A DNA stretch of 64,000 nt from Lucifuga dentata (Eukaryota > Chordata > Actinopteri > Ophidiiformes > Bythitidae): NCBI GenBank assembly GCA_014773175.1, contig VXCM01000777.1:1-64000 (forward strand), in the 5' to 3' direction. The notes below the pieces were generated by a model that saw nothing but the letters and a program-made list of their open reading frames with translations, had not been told where the DNA came from and did not search any database. Positions within the stretch are counted from its first letter, which is position 1; each line of letters opens with the position of its first letter. The translations under genes were made by a program, and so were the position numbers. This document shows positions 13,124 to 28,244 of the stretch, piece after piece.

Positions 13124-14258
13124 TGCACACCAGACCAGCAGCCGGCTCAGTATGGAGCTTCCTACTGTACTGGGAGCCCCATCTGTGTGTGTGTGTGTGT
13201 GTGTGCGCGTTTGTGTTTAGTTACTGTAGACAGCGTGTGGTAATTGCTTTGCATGTGATGCCAGGGCTCCATGCCACAGTGGGCAGTGCCATCTGCTGCT
13301 CTGTTGTCCAGCTCTCAGTCAGCAAAACGCCAAATGTGCAGAATCACCTGGGTCTGCTGTGGGTCTGTTGTGGGTCTGCTGTGGGTCTGTGTTGGCTGAG
13401 CGCTGTGGGTCACTTAGTGAACCAGACCCTGAAGTGGGCAGCATTGTGGCTCAGTAAAAATTCAGTTCATAACTTCCATTTTTGGTCCTCATCATTCATC
13501 AGTCAGGCCACAATTTTCACGATGGTCCACACAGAGTGACACAAGTATTTTTAGTTTTTAATGGTTATCATTCGGCTGCATTTAAAGGAGCATACCATCC
13601 ATTGTGCATGTTTGAGTCGAATATATTAAATTTTCATACACATAACATTACTGACAATCATTTCTCAAAGCATACTACTGGAACGATGAATTAAAAATGT
13701 TTTTCCTACCTTCCAGACCTTCATTGATTTCAGTTCATTCTGGTACACTATTAAAATCAACTTGTTGATACTTGAAGCGTTCTTGGGATAGGTAATCNTT
13801 TTTTTTTTTTTTTTTTTAGAACTTATGTAATTGTAGTGTTTAAGTGCAATAAAAAGTGTGGAGTAAATGTATGTCTCCACTGGGGAATATAGTTCCAAAA
13901 GAAGACCTGTGTTTATGGAAAAATTTAAAGGACCATGACTTCATAATTTTGCGTAACTATTAGCAGGAGAAACATGGATTTTTAAGGTGGGTGTATCACT
14001 TGAATATTTGATTTTGAAAGATTAAGAGATTTTGCAAAATATCAGGAAAACTGAAATATGGTTTTATCCTTTGGGAAATGATTGTATGAAAATTGAATAT
14101 ATTATGCTCAAACATGCAAAATGTGTGGTATAGTCCTTTAACAAAAGCGAGGTTCAGCATTTTGCTCACGTTTTATATTTTACTCAAAAACATACATTTC
14201 ATTTAAGATCTGTGGCTCAGTCATAAGGCACTTCAACAAGAGGAGTAGCTAGATGTGT

Positions 14259-14292
<34 letters not shown>

Positions 14293-17200
14293 TTTTTTTT
14301 TTAAGTGAGTTCCTTGCTTGTATTCCTGCTACGCTTCAAGTACCGTGAACTTTATGAAAATTACAGCAAATATCTTTTCAGGCTATGGGTGAGAAATGCT
14401 TTTAAAAATGGACGTGAGACAACACAAGCATGGAGGGAAAAGAGAATGTCTTTGTCCTGTGTTGCAGTTTTGTGACTATATCAGATGTTTTTTTGTAGTC
14501 TTCTTTGTTTTGGTCCTGCTTTGCATTATGAGCAATTCTGAATTCAGATAAATGCAGTGAAATCTTTTGAAAGTTTTTTTTCATTCTAAGTTTCTCGGGT
14601 CTCTCTGGGCTCGGTGAAGCTTGTGTCTGTCAGCGATGTTCGGTCGAGAACCCTAGAGCCGGAGCTAAAAATGGTTCAAAAGCTGCGTTTCTGATACCAA
14701 AATAGGAACTGCCTTCAATCAAAGGAGAGTTCCAAAGTTCCTGAAAAAGTATGAAAAGCTTGTTAACATTTTCTAATTGAAGCTGAATAATCCTGGATCA
14801 CAAGTTAGCTGGTTGGTAACTTTCCACAGTTGTCCAGTTCATTTAAAAAGTGAAATAGATTTGACAAATTACCCTGCGACAAGCCCATAGATGAATTCAT
14901 TGATTTGTCTGACCAATCGAGGAGAAGGTCGACCTTTTATTTGGCCGACATTTCCCTTGCTCGAGTGCGGTTGCAGTTCTTGTGGGTTTAATGTATGTGC
15001 AGCTGAGTGAAGTTATATCAGACAGATTTATTAATAGCTGAAGAATGTTTCTGCTGCTCGGTGTTAGCCATGATCGCCTGGAACTTTGCCATCTAGGCCA
15101 TTGTACAGCTACTCTCTGTGCGTAAGAGATGCATTTAGGCAGAAGAGGAAATCTGCAGCCGTTAAAAGTTTGACGCGTTCCGGGATGGTGTTTTAAAATT
15201 AAAGACATTTTAAAAAAAATACAAGACATTTTTAAAGACATTTTTAGTAATGAGTCAAATCCATTAGATAACAGTAGAAATGCTGTGTTGACAGGAAGAT
15301 GTGCAGTTTGTTTTAATTCACTTCCTCTCTCTCTCCTGCACTTTCTCTCACTCAGTTATGCTCAACTTTCTCTTTCACTCCTTTTTTTCTCTTAAGCCTC
15401 CCTTTTTATCTGCTCCTCCCTAACTTTCATTCATTACGGCTTCTCTATCTCCTTCTCTCTCTCTCTCTCTCTCTCTCTCTTTTCCCATCCTCTCCTGTCA
15501 TTCTTAAATTCTTTTAGAGACTTGAGGAAAACTGTACGACTCAACAGGCATGTAGAGTCCTCCACAACAGAAGTTAGCAATGGCTGATGTGGGAAACTTC
15601 TTTGCAGAAATACAAAGACAAACCTGCGTCACGTCTCCATGACACACGTCAGCTCACTGTGCTGCTAATGCTACATCGTGTAACAGTAACCCCCTACTAC
15701 GGCTGTCATCAGATTTTCACTATAAGATTATCGTGGCCAAAAGAATTCACAATAATGATATTATCGTGATATCTATTGAAAATTTGAAAAAAAACAAAAA
15801 TGCTATCAGTCAAATTCATCTTTAACTTTATCGTGTGTTTTGTCTCTTTTTTGTCAAATGAATTAGACTCTAAATAGGAGTGTAGGGAGGTGGAGAGAGT
15901 CTGTAACCAGAACTGTACAAAAGCTACAAAAAGATCAATTCTACCTTAATGGATCGTGTAAAAAGGAACCAGATGACCTGATAAACAAAAGATCCACAAC
16001 TCTAACAAATAACCAGGAGAGAGAAAATCCTGTCAAGTCCAACGCCATGATAACTTAGCTTTAACAACGCAACTAGAACCTTCATGGAACATTTCCTGTT
16101 TCAGGGCTAGCAAGCTAACTGCTACTTCCTGTCTCTACCTTGGTGAAATCTGCAGGATGATGGAGGTGAAGATGGTGAACAGGTTGGTGGTATTGCCTGC
16201 TTTAGCGGTTCCTGTTGATTGGCATTTCCTGCAGACTGCAGTGTCTACCAACATCCTGTCTTTTTTACCAAATCCAAAAAAGTCCACACTGGTGAACTAA
16301 CTTTTTTTTGGGCTAGGGTATAGTGTTTCTGTCTCGTCTGTTCTCTCCTCACACATGATTTTGCACTACAGTGGTAGCCACACACTGTGGTAGTAGCAAT
16401 GGAAGTAATAGTAGTAATGGAAATTATTTAAGAGGTGCTGGATTATTTACACAATATTATCCTAAGTGTATTATTAACATGATGTCAATATTTCATTTTT
16501 TAAATATCTCAGTTATCGTCAATACCAGTATACTGCGCCACCCCTACCCCCTATAGTTACCAGTTTCTCCTTTAGCATCTAGTACATGCTCTTTTTTTAA
16601 AAAACTGTGTTGAACTGTTTTGTGTTTACTCAGGCTGTCTGTCTTATATCAAATTAATTCGAAAATCTGACACAATCAAGTGTGACAAATAGGCAAAAAT
16701 AGAAGAAATCAGGAAGGGGGCAAATCATTTTTTCACAGCACTGTCAATATGACAGCAGCAGCTGAAAGAATAAAAGAGCTTAATGCCCATTCACACAAAT
16801 TTACGATGGCAAAAGTTTGCACCAAATTGCCTTCATTTAAATGGAATCGTCAAGAGTTGTTAGTAAATCTGCACAGAGCTTTTACTTTACTTTGACACAG
16901 AAAATTCAATTGCTGAACTTGGAAAAGGAATTGTGAGAAGCACGGCCAGTTTCTGGTTCCATCAGAGACAAAACACCTGCTCTGACATGACAGATGAAGG
17001 TGTGACTAGAAGTGACACGTGGAAACATGCAAAGACGTGAAAGTTTGAATCCACTGCAGCAGAAAACGACATGGATTTACTTTTTCACATTATTCTCTAT
17101 GGTGACGCACGAGTCGCTTTGTGATCACAAGATCTTTTCTAGGAAGCTTCTTAGGAACTCATGTACTTTACAGGAAACCAAACACTCAGACGGAGAGCAG

Positions 17201-17787
17201 ACCCCGAATGTTAGCATTAAACAAACAAGGGCTTGTACTTTTAATGACATTGACATTTAAACAAGTACATATTCAACGTCCCTACAGTCAGAAAAGATGC
17301 AAACCTGTCCTTTCCAGCGTCCATTTTAAATATCACTGTCACACAACAAGATGACTCTCTTGTTGTTTTGCCACATGCAAAAATGTCTCGGAATAAGCTG
17401 TTGCTTTTGAATCTCTTATCAGCCTAATTTGCATAATCTTCAAAATGCAGAGCTGTGATGGAAATGCAAACACAAATGTGCGAAAGGAACTTTTAGTCTT
17501 TGTGTTGGAGCCTCAATTCCTGCAACTTTTTGGTTGAAAAGGGTGAACGGGGGGAAAAATTTGCTTATACGTGTCATGTCTGGTAAAAAATTAATCAGGT
17601 AAAATAATGAATGTATAACTGGTGACTAATGTGCTTGACACAGAGGTGTGTGTGTGTGGGTGTGTGTTTGTGTGTGTGGTCAGTGTTTCACATTTAACCT
17701 TCATCTATGTACAGGCACTATTATGTTTGTGACAATACCACACCTTTGTTCTCCTTATCTGTAATCACATGCCACATTTCCTTAAAA

Positions 17788-17824
<37 letters not shown>

Positions 17825-20800
17825 CAGTGGTGATCAGGTGGTTAACAAAGATGTTTAATATTCATATCTGTGACAAGTGGGCGGTGCTTTTGAATATCAG
17901 CTTTAAAATCGATGAGACTCGGCACAAAGATAACTCCGCCCCCCCAGTGCAGCTCCAGGTTAGGAAATCAGTGCACCTTTACTCTCCATAACACAATAGA
18001 GAGACAAAGCCGACAGTGCAGTTTGTGTCCTGAGTATCAGGAAGGGGGGGTGGGGAGGTGGAGCTTTAGGTAAAACTCTGAAACTTGCGGAAGTAAAAGC
18101 AAGAAAATCAGCTGCTGTGTTAGCAGAGGAAAGGAGGAGCAAGGAAAAGAAAGAAAGTTTGTGTCATGCATTTTCACTCTGGAAGGAAACAGACTGCTCC
18201 TGCCATGGTAGAAAAGTAAGAAAAATCAGCAGCCAGAAGATCACAAAAGACAGATGGATCCATTTTTTAAAAAAAAGGGAATGGCTGAGTCAGAGCGACA
18301 GAGAGGCCGGTGAACTTTGACCTGTGACGCCACCTGACACGGCACACAAAGAAGACGTGACAGGTAAAAGCCCTGTGAGCCACAATCCAAACCAGTTTTT
18401 TGCTTCTGCAACCACCAAACCACCAAAAATGAAGCAGCGAGTTGGTGATATGCGTGTAGGCTGGAAGAGTATGTTCAGATAACAAATCTGTTTTCATTTG
18501 TTTTATGCAGATAAAACATTAGCATGAATGTCGCTGAGCTCTGAATGAGTAAACCTGGAGTAGCAGGTTGGAGACAATGATTTCTGCTTTTTTAATACCA
18601 GAATTTATTCTGTTGGAAAAATCCGTGACCTTGATGGACCTCTTTGAGCTGCAGCATCCACAGAGCTCCTCTCCTGCCGAACGTGTCTGCAGCGACTATA
18701 GAAGCGCTCCAGCACAAACTGCTGTGTGACCAGTTTAGTGGTAGAAAGTTCTGTGTGCAGTGTGTCGATGGAAACTATTGCCAGAGTTTTCCATTGTTGG
18801 ACCTCGTAAAAAACACAGCAAGATCTGATTAGGATGACCGATTCCTCTCAACTGCCTGCACTACATCCGTGTGTGTGTGTGTGTGTGGTGTGTGTGTGTG
18901 TCTGCAGACCTGTTAGGCTGTTCTAAGCCATAGTTGAAGAACGCTGAAGTTATGTAGGTCATGTTATTCCGTGGATGTTTTCCACTGTTGTGCTGATCAG
19001 TGACTTTGTATCCGCAACTGCAGCATTTGAGGGGCTGCAGGTGTGTGTCTGTGTGTGTGTCTGTGGAGACTACAGACTATTACAGACTAAACCTATCCAC
19101 TGATCTTACACAGTTAGGGCCAGATAAGAACACATTAAAGGCAAAGACACCGTTGAAACGTCATGAAATGTCTTTTAAAATTAAATACAATGGGTCAAAA
19201 TCTGCCCTGACATTTAGGAATAAACATTTTTATTTAGGACATCAGAGTGAGTAGTGGACCCCCATGGGTGCTGTTGGTGAGTCACAGGAGTCTCTGTGGA
19301 TTTGCTCCAGTTTAGGGTAAAATAAGGGCCCAGACGGACCAGTTCAGCCTGAAAGAACCGAGACACACCGATGAAACACTTTGCCTGCTCACATCTTCTG
19401 TTTAAAGCTGATGGTCAACTGTCAGATAACATACGTTCATTTCCTGCTGGACAGGAAAAGAACTAGTTCTGAATTTGTTATCCAAAATAAAAGAAAACTT
19501 GAAGTCCAGCGTCACGGAAACACAAACAACACAATGTAGCTCACCGTTTTCACACTGAAACTGTTCTGTTTGGGTCTCGTGTGCTGTGAATACACACAGA
19601 CATGCACTGATATTGTCAGCTTGTGCACAAAAAAAAAAAAAAAAAAAAAAAAGGCAGAGATGAATAATTATATGAAACACACTAATATGGGTGAATTTAC
19701 CAGTTCACAAGTGAAGAGTGAATGACAGCTGACATCTGTGAGGAAGTTGGACATTAATGAACCACAGCCAGCTTCATGGAAAAGACAGTTTCCTGGATGA
19801 AAGAACCTCAGCGCAGCAACCTGAGGTGTTTAATGTAAATTGTTAATTACGCAAATCTCTATGGTTTTTTCTTTTTTTAAATTTCCATCTAGACATTTTG
19901 CTATTCACACACAGCATGAAATTAATGCTGTCTGGGCATTTCTTAATGAAAAGACTTGGATGTGACAGTAAGGTTTGTAAGGTGGCATGTCTGATGGATT
20001 TTCTCCTGCTGGAGGCTTTTTGCTTCTTCCTCGAGGTGTCAGATGATTGACAGGAAATGGTGTGTTAAAGAAAGCAGCGCCAATGTTAAAACACCGAGCT
20101 CAGCACAATGAAGACAATTAAACAAAGTCTCTTTATTTTTTGTCTGTCCTCTGATGAAGGGCAATAATTCATAAGTTCATGTGGAGGTGGCTTTCTCAGA
20201 ATATAACATATAGATGTCCAAATAAATTGATTTACAGTCGCTTAATCTAGATCTGTTACTTGAAGTGACCTTACTCCGACTTATGCTGATTTCTTTGTTA
20301 TTATGGTGCATACATGACATTTGAAAAAAATCTTTTTACTCCCTTAAAGGACCATGTCAGTGATCGAGCATGTTTGAGCCCAATATATACAATTCACATA
20401 AACTTTACACTCCTGACAACATTTTCCCAAAATCTGAGGTAGAGCAGCCAGAAACTGTACTCAAGTAAAAGTATTGTTACTTTATGATAATAGTGACTCA
20501 AGTGNGGTAGAGCAGCCAGAAACTGTACTCAAGTAAAAGTATTGTTACTTTATGATAATAGTGACTCAAGTGTAAGTAAGAGTAGTCCCCAAAATAATGA
20601 CTTGAGTAAGAAAGTATCTATTAAAAAGATTACTCTAGTAGTGAATAACTTTGATCAAGCTTATTCTTTAGAATAATCAACAAGCTATAAAGGCTCGTCT
20701 GAGGAAAAAAATGCAAAATAGCCATATGTAGCTTCTAATACAATCCAAATCATATCATATAAAGAAACAGTAGACTAATAAACCAAATATTTACCACATA

Positions 20801-21596
20801 ACAAATCGTGATGATTCTGGCCTGGCCCCAAGACACTTAGCTAGGTTAGCTTCATGAATTTACTCACAATAGAACAGGAGAACTTGAGCATTAACCGCCA
20901 CATGTTTCCTCAAGTTCCATGTTGAATTCTTAGAAGCTGAAATGTCACATTTTTATTAAAGACACAACACATTATGTAGCTGTTGGTTTTGGTAGACTGA
21001 AAAGAAAACAGCGTGTGAATGTGTGGCCAGGGATGTGCCTCTTCTAAACTTCCTGCTGTGCCAGGCTGGGTGAAACCATGGAAACAGAGGGTGGGGGTGT
21101 GGTTACTTTGGAGCTGAAGCAGACAGAAAAACTGAACGTCCACTGAATTCAAATGGTGAAATCAAAAGTAACACAAAGAGTGCGACCAAATATAATGGAG
21201 TAAAAATATATGTTTTTCTTCATAAATATACTCAAGTATGAGTTAAAAGCATCCTGCAATAAAACTACTCAGTAAAGTACAATTTACTGTGACTGTGGTG
21301 CATTGTCTCATTCTATGGAATCAGTTTTTATATTCAGCAAGCAGCAATGGGCTTATTCAGGAGGAGGTAAACAAACTCTCATATCTGAAGCTATAAATAA
21401 ATAAAAATCAATACGTATTAGTGATAAATACAAAAAACATTTCTTAGGCTAATTAGATTATTAGGCACTTTATTATTATTTCAAGTGCCTTTCGTGAGTT
21501 CATCAACATTTAGCCTTGACTTTTATGCTCTTTCGCTGTCAGCCTTTATACAATTTAATTTAGCAAAAACTTTTTAGGTTTTAGCAGTGACCTTTA

Positions 21597-21647
<51 letters not shown>

Positions 21648-22516
21648 ATCAGTGTTTCATTATCTTCTGTGCTGGCAGCAGATACAAACATACTTTTGAT
21701 GAATCAGAAACATGAATTGAGATTCTAAGCAGGTACAGACAGGAAACGCTACATTGGCAAAAGGAAATTGTTGGTTTCGTATTTTCTTTGGTTGTCCTCT
21801 GCAATTAATACATATTTGACTGAGTGCTGCACGTCATTACTTTGCTCATTCATGTTTTACGTATTATTTGGCTTGCAGTGTGTGAGGTTTAGTGTTTCCC
21901 ACGGTTTCTGTAGCGTTGAGTTAGCCACACAACAACATTGCATTCACAGTTTCACATGAATGCACCATTGTAGAAAAATTTTAAATAAATGATAAGAATA
22001 AATTAATCCTCCATATGAGAAACACCGTAGGTTCTTGCTGCTGCTCTCTGCTCTTTCGCTGTTGTTTTCGTAGTTACAGATTAACAGAGTCGGGTTAGAT
22101 ATGAGCAGAGTAAAGTTTACTTTCATTCCGACTCCTGACTGTTTCCAGGTAAAACTCTGGATGAACTAAAACAAACCTGTGTGACCTTTTGACTCTTTGC
22201 TACTTTAGAAAAATTCCACTACCAAACATCAAAGTCCATTACTGCAGAACAGGAAACCTGTTTTCAGCTAGCCAGTTTTATCAATGTTTTTTAAAAAATG
22301 AATAATGGTGTTGAGTGATGTAAAATAAGATAATACCTTATTGATCCCTCGGGGGGGAAATTTGTGTGTTGCAGCAGCAACTATTGTGGTAGATATGGAC
22401 AATCTTAGCAGTCAGAAGGTAAAAAAAAAAAAATAATAATAGGGTAAAAAAAATGAGGTAACAATGATAAGGTAAAAACAAGTGAATCACTTGAACCATT
22501 AGACAACATATATACA

Positions 22517-22571
<55 letters not shown>

Positions 22572-25500
22572 NAACACAAAAGAAAAACCCAATAACAAAG
22601 CGAAAAATAATAAGGTAAAGACAAAAAAAGGGAGTGGGGGGCATTCACAGTTCACAGCTAGCTGATTATACAGTATATAACAATATATATTGTGAGACAG
22701 TAGATTTGTTACCTGTTAGCTGTTTTAAAGTATTGTTAATGTGGAGGAAACTCCGTTTAAGATCCCTGTTTGTCTCCATCATGTCATACTCTGTGGAGGT
22801 ATGGCGAAACATTTCTCAAACAAACAAATCCTTTTTTCTTAACCCAGAAATAAGCCACTAGAACTATTGACAGAGCTAATTGCTATGACCAAACCAACTA
22901 TTCATTAACTCACAACCTTTAAAATATATGGATTTAGTTAACTTTAAACCACTACAAATAATCATTCCAGCAAAAAATAAAACACTCCCAGACTGTATTC
23001 AAAGGGGTGCTTTCAATCAGGGAAAGCAAGTATGGAGTTAAAGAACCATACCATCCATTTTGCATGTTTGAGCCTAACATATTCCATTTTCATACACGCA
23101 AGGTTACTTACAATCATTTCCCAAAGCACTGAATGGTGAATTAACAATGTTTTTCCTACCTTCCAGACCACCATTGGTTTCAGTTCATTCTGGTACGCTA
23201 TTAAAATCAACTTGTTGATACTTGAAACATTCTTGGGATAGGTAATCCATCATCGTGAACAAAATGTGGATTCAGGTTTTTTCGAAGTTTCATAATTTTA
23301 GTGTTTAAGAGCAATAAAAAGTGCAAGAGTGAGTCTCCACCGGGTAATATAGTCCCAGAAGAAGACCTGTGTGTATGGAAAAATTTAAACGACCGTGACT
23401 TCATAATTTTGCGTAACTATTAGCAGGTGAAACATGGATTTTTAAGGTGGGTGTATCGCTTGAATATTTGATTTTGAAAAATTAAGAGATTTTGCAAAAT
23501 GTCAGGAAAGCTGAAATACGGTTTTATCCTTTGGGAAATGATTGTCAGTAACGTAACATGTATGAAAGTTGGATATATTAGGCTCAAACATGCAAAATGG
23601 ATGGTATGGTCCTTTAAAAAAAATACATGTGTGTCTGTTGTAGGGGTTAATTAGCGGAACTAAGTAAAAAAAAAAAACNAAAAAAATACATGTGTGTCTG
23701 TTGTAGGGGTTAATTAGCGGAACTAAGTAAAAAAAAAAAACGAACTAAAAATATGGGCTACATTATGTCAGTTAAAAGGATGCTTAAAAAATGATATCCG
23801 TGACAGTTACAAAACCTTCGAGTATCACTGTTCCATACGACAAATATATGAAAATTTAGTTTTCCTTCTCTAAATTTAAACATGTATATATGGAGCAAGT
23901 GCATTTAAATAATAAACGGTAGACTGGCTTCAGTCTACACCTTTTCAGTCTCACCTGTGTTATCCTGGAATTTTTTTTGTATGAGTTTAGATTAGGTGGT
24001 TTTAATGTGAGGGGTCTTGTGTGTGCATGATTTGATAGCGTTACGAACGATAGAAATCAAAAACTGAAGGTTAAAGGTCAGGAGGGTCAGGAGAGTTGAT
24101 GCGCCGAATGACTGAAATGAATCTGATGAAACGGCAAACGTGATGTTTTTTTGTAAATTGCTTTTACGTTAGTTTTGTTGCTGTAAATCTGTTCAGAAAC
24201 TGTGCAGATCTGCAATCGAACATGAATACACACGATGCTCTGAACTCTGAGATGTTTTTCCTAATAATCATGTCAATCATGAGTCTGAATTTCACCAGAT
24301 TGAGTCTTTGACAGATTATTGGACTCAAAATTTGTTGAAAAGTGATGTTTTGTTTTTGTTTTGCTTAAACTGTTGAAAAATGTCAAGATATTCAAGAACA
24401 GTTCTTGTTGCTGTGGTTACTCTGTTGTTTTTCCACCGTGCTGTTTCCATAGTAACACTTTCTCCTCTCTTCCCATTTTCAGTGTCATCCAGGCTCCGTT
24501 ACCATTACCTGTAGATAAGGTAAGAAGAGTGTGTGTGCGTGTATGTGTGTGTTTTGTTGCCTTGTCCTGTGTGTCCCAGGTTTACAGGCATGCATGAAGC
24601 TCTGACAGAACCAAGTTATTTTCTGTGTGTTAGTTTGTTAGCAGACATGTGAATAGTCCACACACACACACTGGATTAGTCAGCTGATTGAGGAATGCAG
24701 GGATTGCTGCCAGTTTCTAAAGCTACATTGTGGAAGCTTTTCAGGGAATCTGGGAAAGCTTTTTTCCTCCATTGTTCACTTTGAGTAGATGGTGCCCCTT
24801 TAAGTGCTGTATATGTTTAAAGCGATTTCACTTTTTGTTGACCAAAGTTGTTAAAAACACAGATTTCAGTTTTCTTTTCTCGAGGCTTATCTCTCCAGAG
24901 CTGAAACTAGACTCCAGTTGGACGACTGGATGTGATGTGATTGACACACCAGCTTAACGAAACATAAGCTGGATGAAATGTTTTACCATAACACGTGGGA
25001 TGGTGTGTACAATAGACCAGAATTATACACACCACACTGCATATTATACACCACTTGTCTCCGTCTTTACAAATTTAAAGAAAGACGCTGGCTGGCACAA
25101 CATTGCTCTGTTTATTGTGACCTGTTGTACTTTATCAAATATTCCAGCAGTTTCAGTGAAATACAAAACAAAGAAATCATGTGTCAGTGAGCCACATATG
25201 ATACCATGTTAAAGGACCATACCACTCATTTTGTATGTTTGAGCCTAATATATTCATTTTTTTATACATGTTATGTTACTGACAATCGTTTCCCAAAGGA
25301 TAAAACTGTATTTCAGCTTTTCTGATATTTTGCTAAATCTTTTAACCTCTCAAAATCAAATATTCAACAATACACCCACCTTAAAATTTTTTTTTTTTTT
25401 TTACCTGATAATAGTTACACAGCCTTATGAAGTCACGGTTGTTTAAATTTTTGGATAAACGCAGGTCTTCTTTTGGGACTATATTCCCCGGTGGAGACAT

Positions 25501-27176
25501 ACATTCACTCCACGCTTTTTATTGTGCTTAAACGCTAAAATTACGTAACTTTGAAAAAAAAAGAAAAAAAAAAAATCTGAATCTTGTTGGCGATGATGGA
25601 TTACCTATCGCAAAAACATTTCAAGTATCAACAAGTTGATTTTAATAGTGTACCAGAATGAACTGAAACCAATGGAGGTCTGGAAGGTAGGAAAAACATT
25701 TTTAATTCACCGTTCTGGTAGTATGCTTTGGGAAATGATTGTCTGTAACGTTATTATGTGTATGAAAATTGAATATATTACACTCAAACATGAAAATTGA
25801 GTGGTATGGTCCTTTAAAGCTTAGAACTATAAGATTTGTTCTGTCAGACAGAGGTGTAAGAGGTCATCTTTTATTGTTATAATTCAGTCTTAAGAAACAT
25901 CTTTCAGCCTCCTCTTTTGAGGTTTGGAAAATTTCTGTCTTTTTATTTGTTTTGGAAAGAAAATTGCGTCCCAGCATTCATCTCAGTCATCCACTGTGAA
26001 AGTTGGAGAGTTAAATCCGTTGTGCGTATTGTGCCGTTGACTTTAACGCTTGAAGCTGCAGACAGAGCTCACTTGCAGCACTCTGGCTCCAGTTTGAACA
26101 GACTTTATCCGACACATCAGCCAGAAGATGGCTGACATTGCTAACAGCTAACAATAGTTTAACAAAAAATAAGATGCAGCTTTCAGTGTTAATTACAAAC
26201 CTTCTGGGCCGTGCATACCATCTGATAGCATATGGACGCACCACATGTACCACACATACAGTAGTATAGCATTCTATATGGTCCGTGCCATGCCGCCATA
26301 GCTTTCTCTGATGCTCTGCTCTGTCTGCAGCATTGAGAACAGGACCTCAGTGTAACCTGACTGAGGACTGTAGGCTGGAGATGACAGTGTGTGTGTGTGT
26401 GCATATAGAGGAGCTGTGATTAGATTTGAACCACTTCTGTAATGTAATTAAGCATCCTAAAGGCGAGATCCCGCAGCTTCATGGCCTCACACACACAATC
26501 GTTTCGTCACAGTTTAGTTAATGCAGAAGTGTGTTAAAGCTGTAGCTGAAAGTAGCGCATTAGCACAAGATAAAATGACTGGTTTATGATGAAAATGACA
26601 CATCGTTTTGGCTTTGATTGCCATATTTGGTCATGTGATTCTTTGTAGGTATCTGAAAATCAGGCATACACACACACACACACACACACTCATACACATA
26701 GGCAGGCAGTAGTGGTGTGCTCATTAATAGCACATGCAATTGAAGTTTTGCTGGTCAGACATGGTAAAACATATAAGAAACTGTGGAGAATAGGTAATAA
26801 AACAACCGCAAGTATCACACAGCTTTATTCTCTACAGATTATTTTCTGCCTATAGTACATTTTATAAAGAAAATTTTAAATCTGCAGAGGAATCATGAGG
26901 TGTGAGCTTCAGGGTTCAGGCACAGAAACATGTCGTCTTATCAGCACTCTGCAAGTTTCAGTTTCTGTTTACATATATGTACAACTTCCCTTGCCTGCAC
27001 TGTACTTTGTGGTATATAGACTGTATTTACCCTGCTTTCTGTGTGTGCGTGAGCGAGCGAGCATGTGTGTCCTTGTTATATGTATAGTACACACATTTGA
27101 CCTCTGGTGTGTTTGTCCATCTTGATTCTAAACACAAGGTTGAAAGAAGACCAATAAGCTGTCAGTATGTTACTAT

Positions 27177-27209
<33 letters not shown>

Positions 27210-28191
27210 CGCTTGTTTTGTATTTATCAGGTTTCTGCCAACACTCCCAGTATGTATTCTCAGGAACTGTTCCAGCTCTCCCAGTATCTACAGGTAACGC
27301 ACTGACACCTACTGGTGAGACCGTGTAACTGTATTAGACACGACAAATCTCACATTAAAGGATCATACCAACAATTTTATATGTTTGAGCATAATATATT
27401 CAATTTTCATACATGTAACGTTACTGACAACCATTTCCCAAAGCATACTACTGGAACACTGAATTAAAAATGTTTTTCCTACTTTACAGACCACCATTGG
27501 TTTCAGTTCATTCTGCTATTAAAATCAACTTGTTGATACTTGAAACGTTCTTGGGATAGGTAATCCATCCAAATTGATATAAAGATAAAGGTATGAGGCA
27601 CTCTTAAATAGATTTTCCCATTTATAATATTGCTTATTAAAAGTGGATGTTATAATATTTTCAAACGATGTATATTCAGGTTTTTTAGAAGTTACATAAT
27701 TTGAGTGTTTAAGTGCAATAAAAAGCGTGGAGTGAATGTATGTGTCCACCAGGGAATATAGTCCCAAAAGAAGACCTGCGTTTATGGAAAAATGTAAATG
27801 ACTGTGATTTCATAATACAGCTATTAACAGGCGAATCATCGATTTTTAAATGTTGCTTTTGAATTTTGAATTTTTGAAATTTTGAATTTAAATTTTGAAA
27901 TTTTGAATTTTGAAAGATAAAGAGATTTTGCAAAATATCAGGAAAGCTGAAATACAGTTTTATCCTTTGGGAAATGATTGTCAGTAGCGTAACATGTATA
28001 AAAATTGAATATATTAGGCTCAAACATGTAAAATGGATGGTATGGTCCTTTAAGCCAACATAACTTCTCTGAACATTTCAGCATATCAACAACAAGAAAT
28101 GAGCGACATTTTAAAAACTAATACAAACAAAAGTAAATGGCTTTCCAACAGCAGCTGATTTTAGACAATTATGTTCACTGTGATGACATCA

Positions 28192-28244
<53 letters not shown>

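Larger units (their letters stand above)
12684..24482 (+). other. slmap: slmap intron, 11.8 kb
   Basis: No exon seen. It contains TTAA-MITEs at 13582 and 23038, a solo MITE end at 20345, long T runs at 13800 and 14261-14301, CA/TG/TC microsatellites (13079, 17790, 18870, 21601), an (AT)n tract at 22525, and several common teleost repeat fragments (about 15690-16560, 20440-21290, 22320-22870). Open frames here are low-complexity or repeat-derived. Confidence 0.8.

Noticed and set aside
13081..13539. 152-codon frame starting MCVCVCVCV
   Set aside because: Begins in a (TG)n microsatellite; the rest has no recognisable domain.
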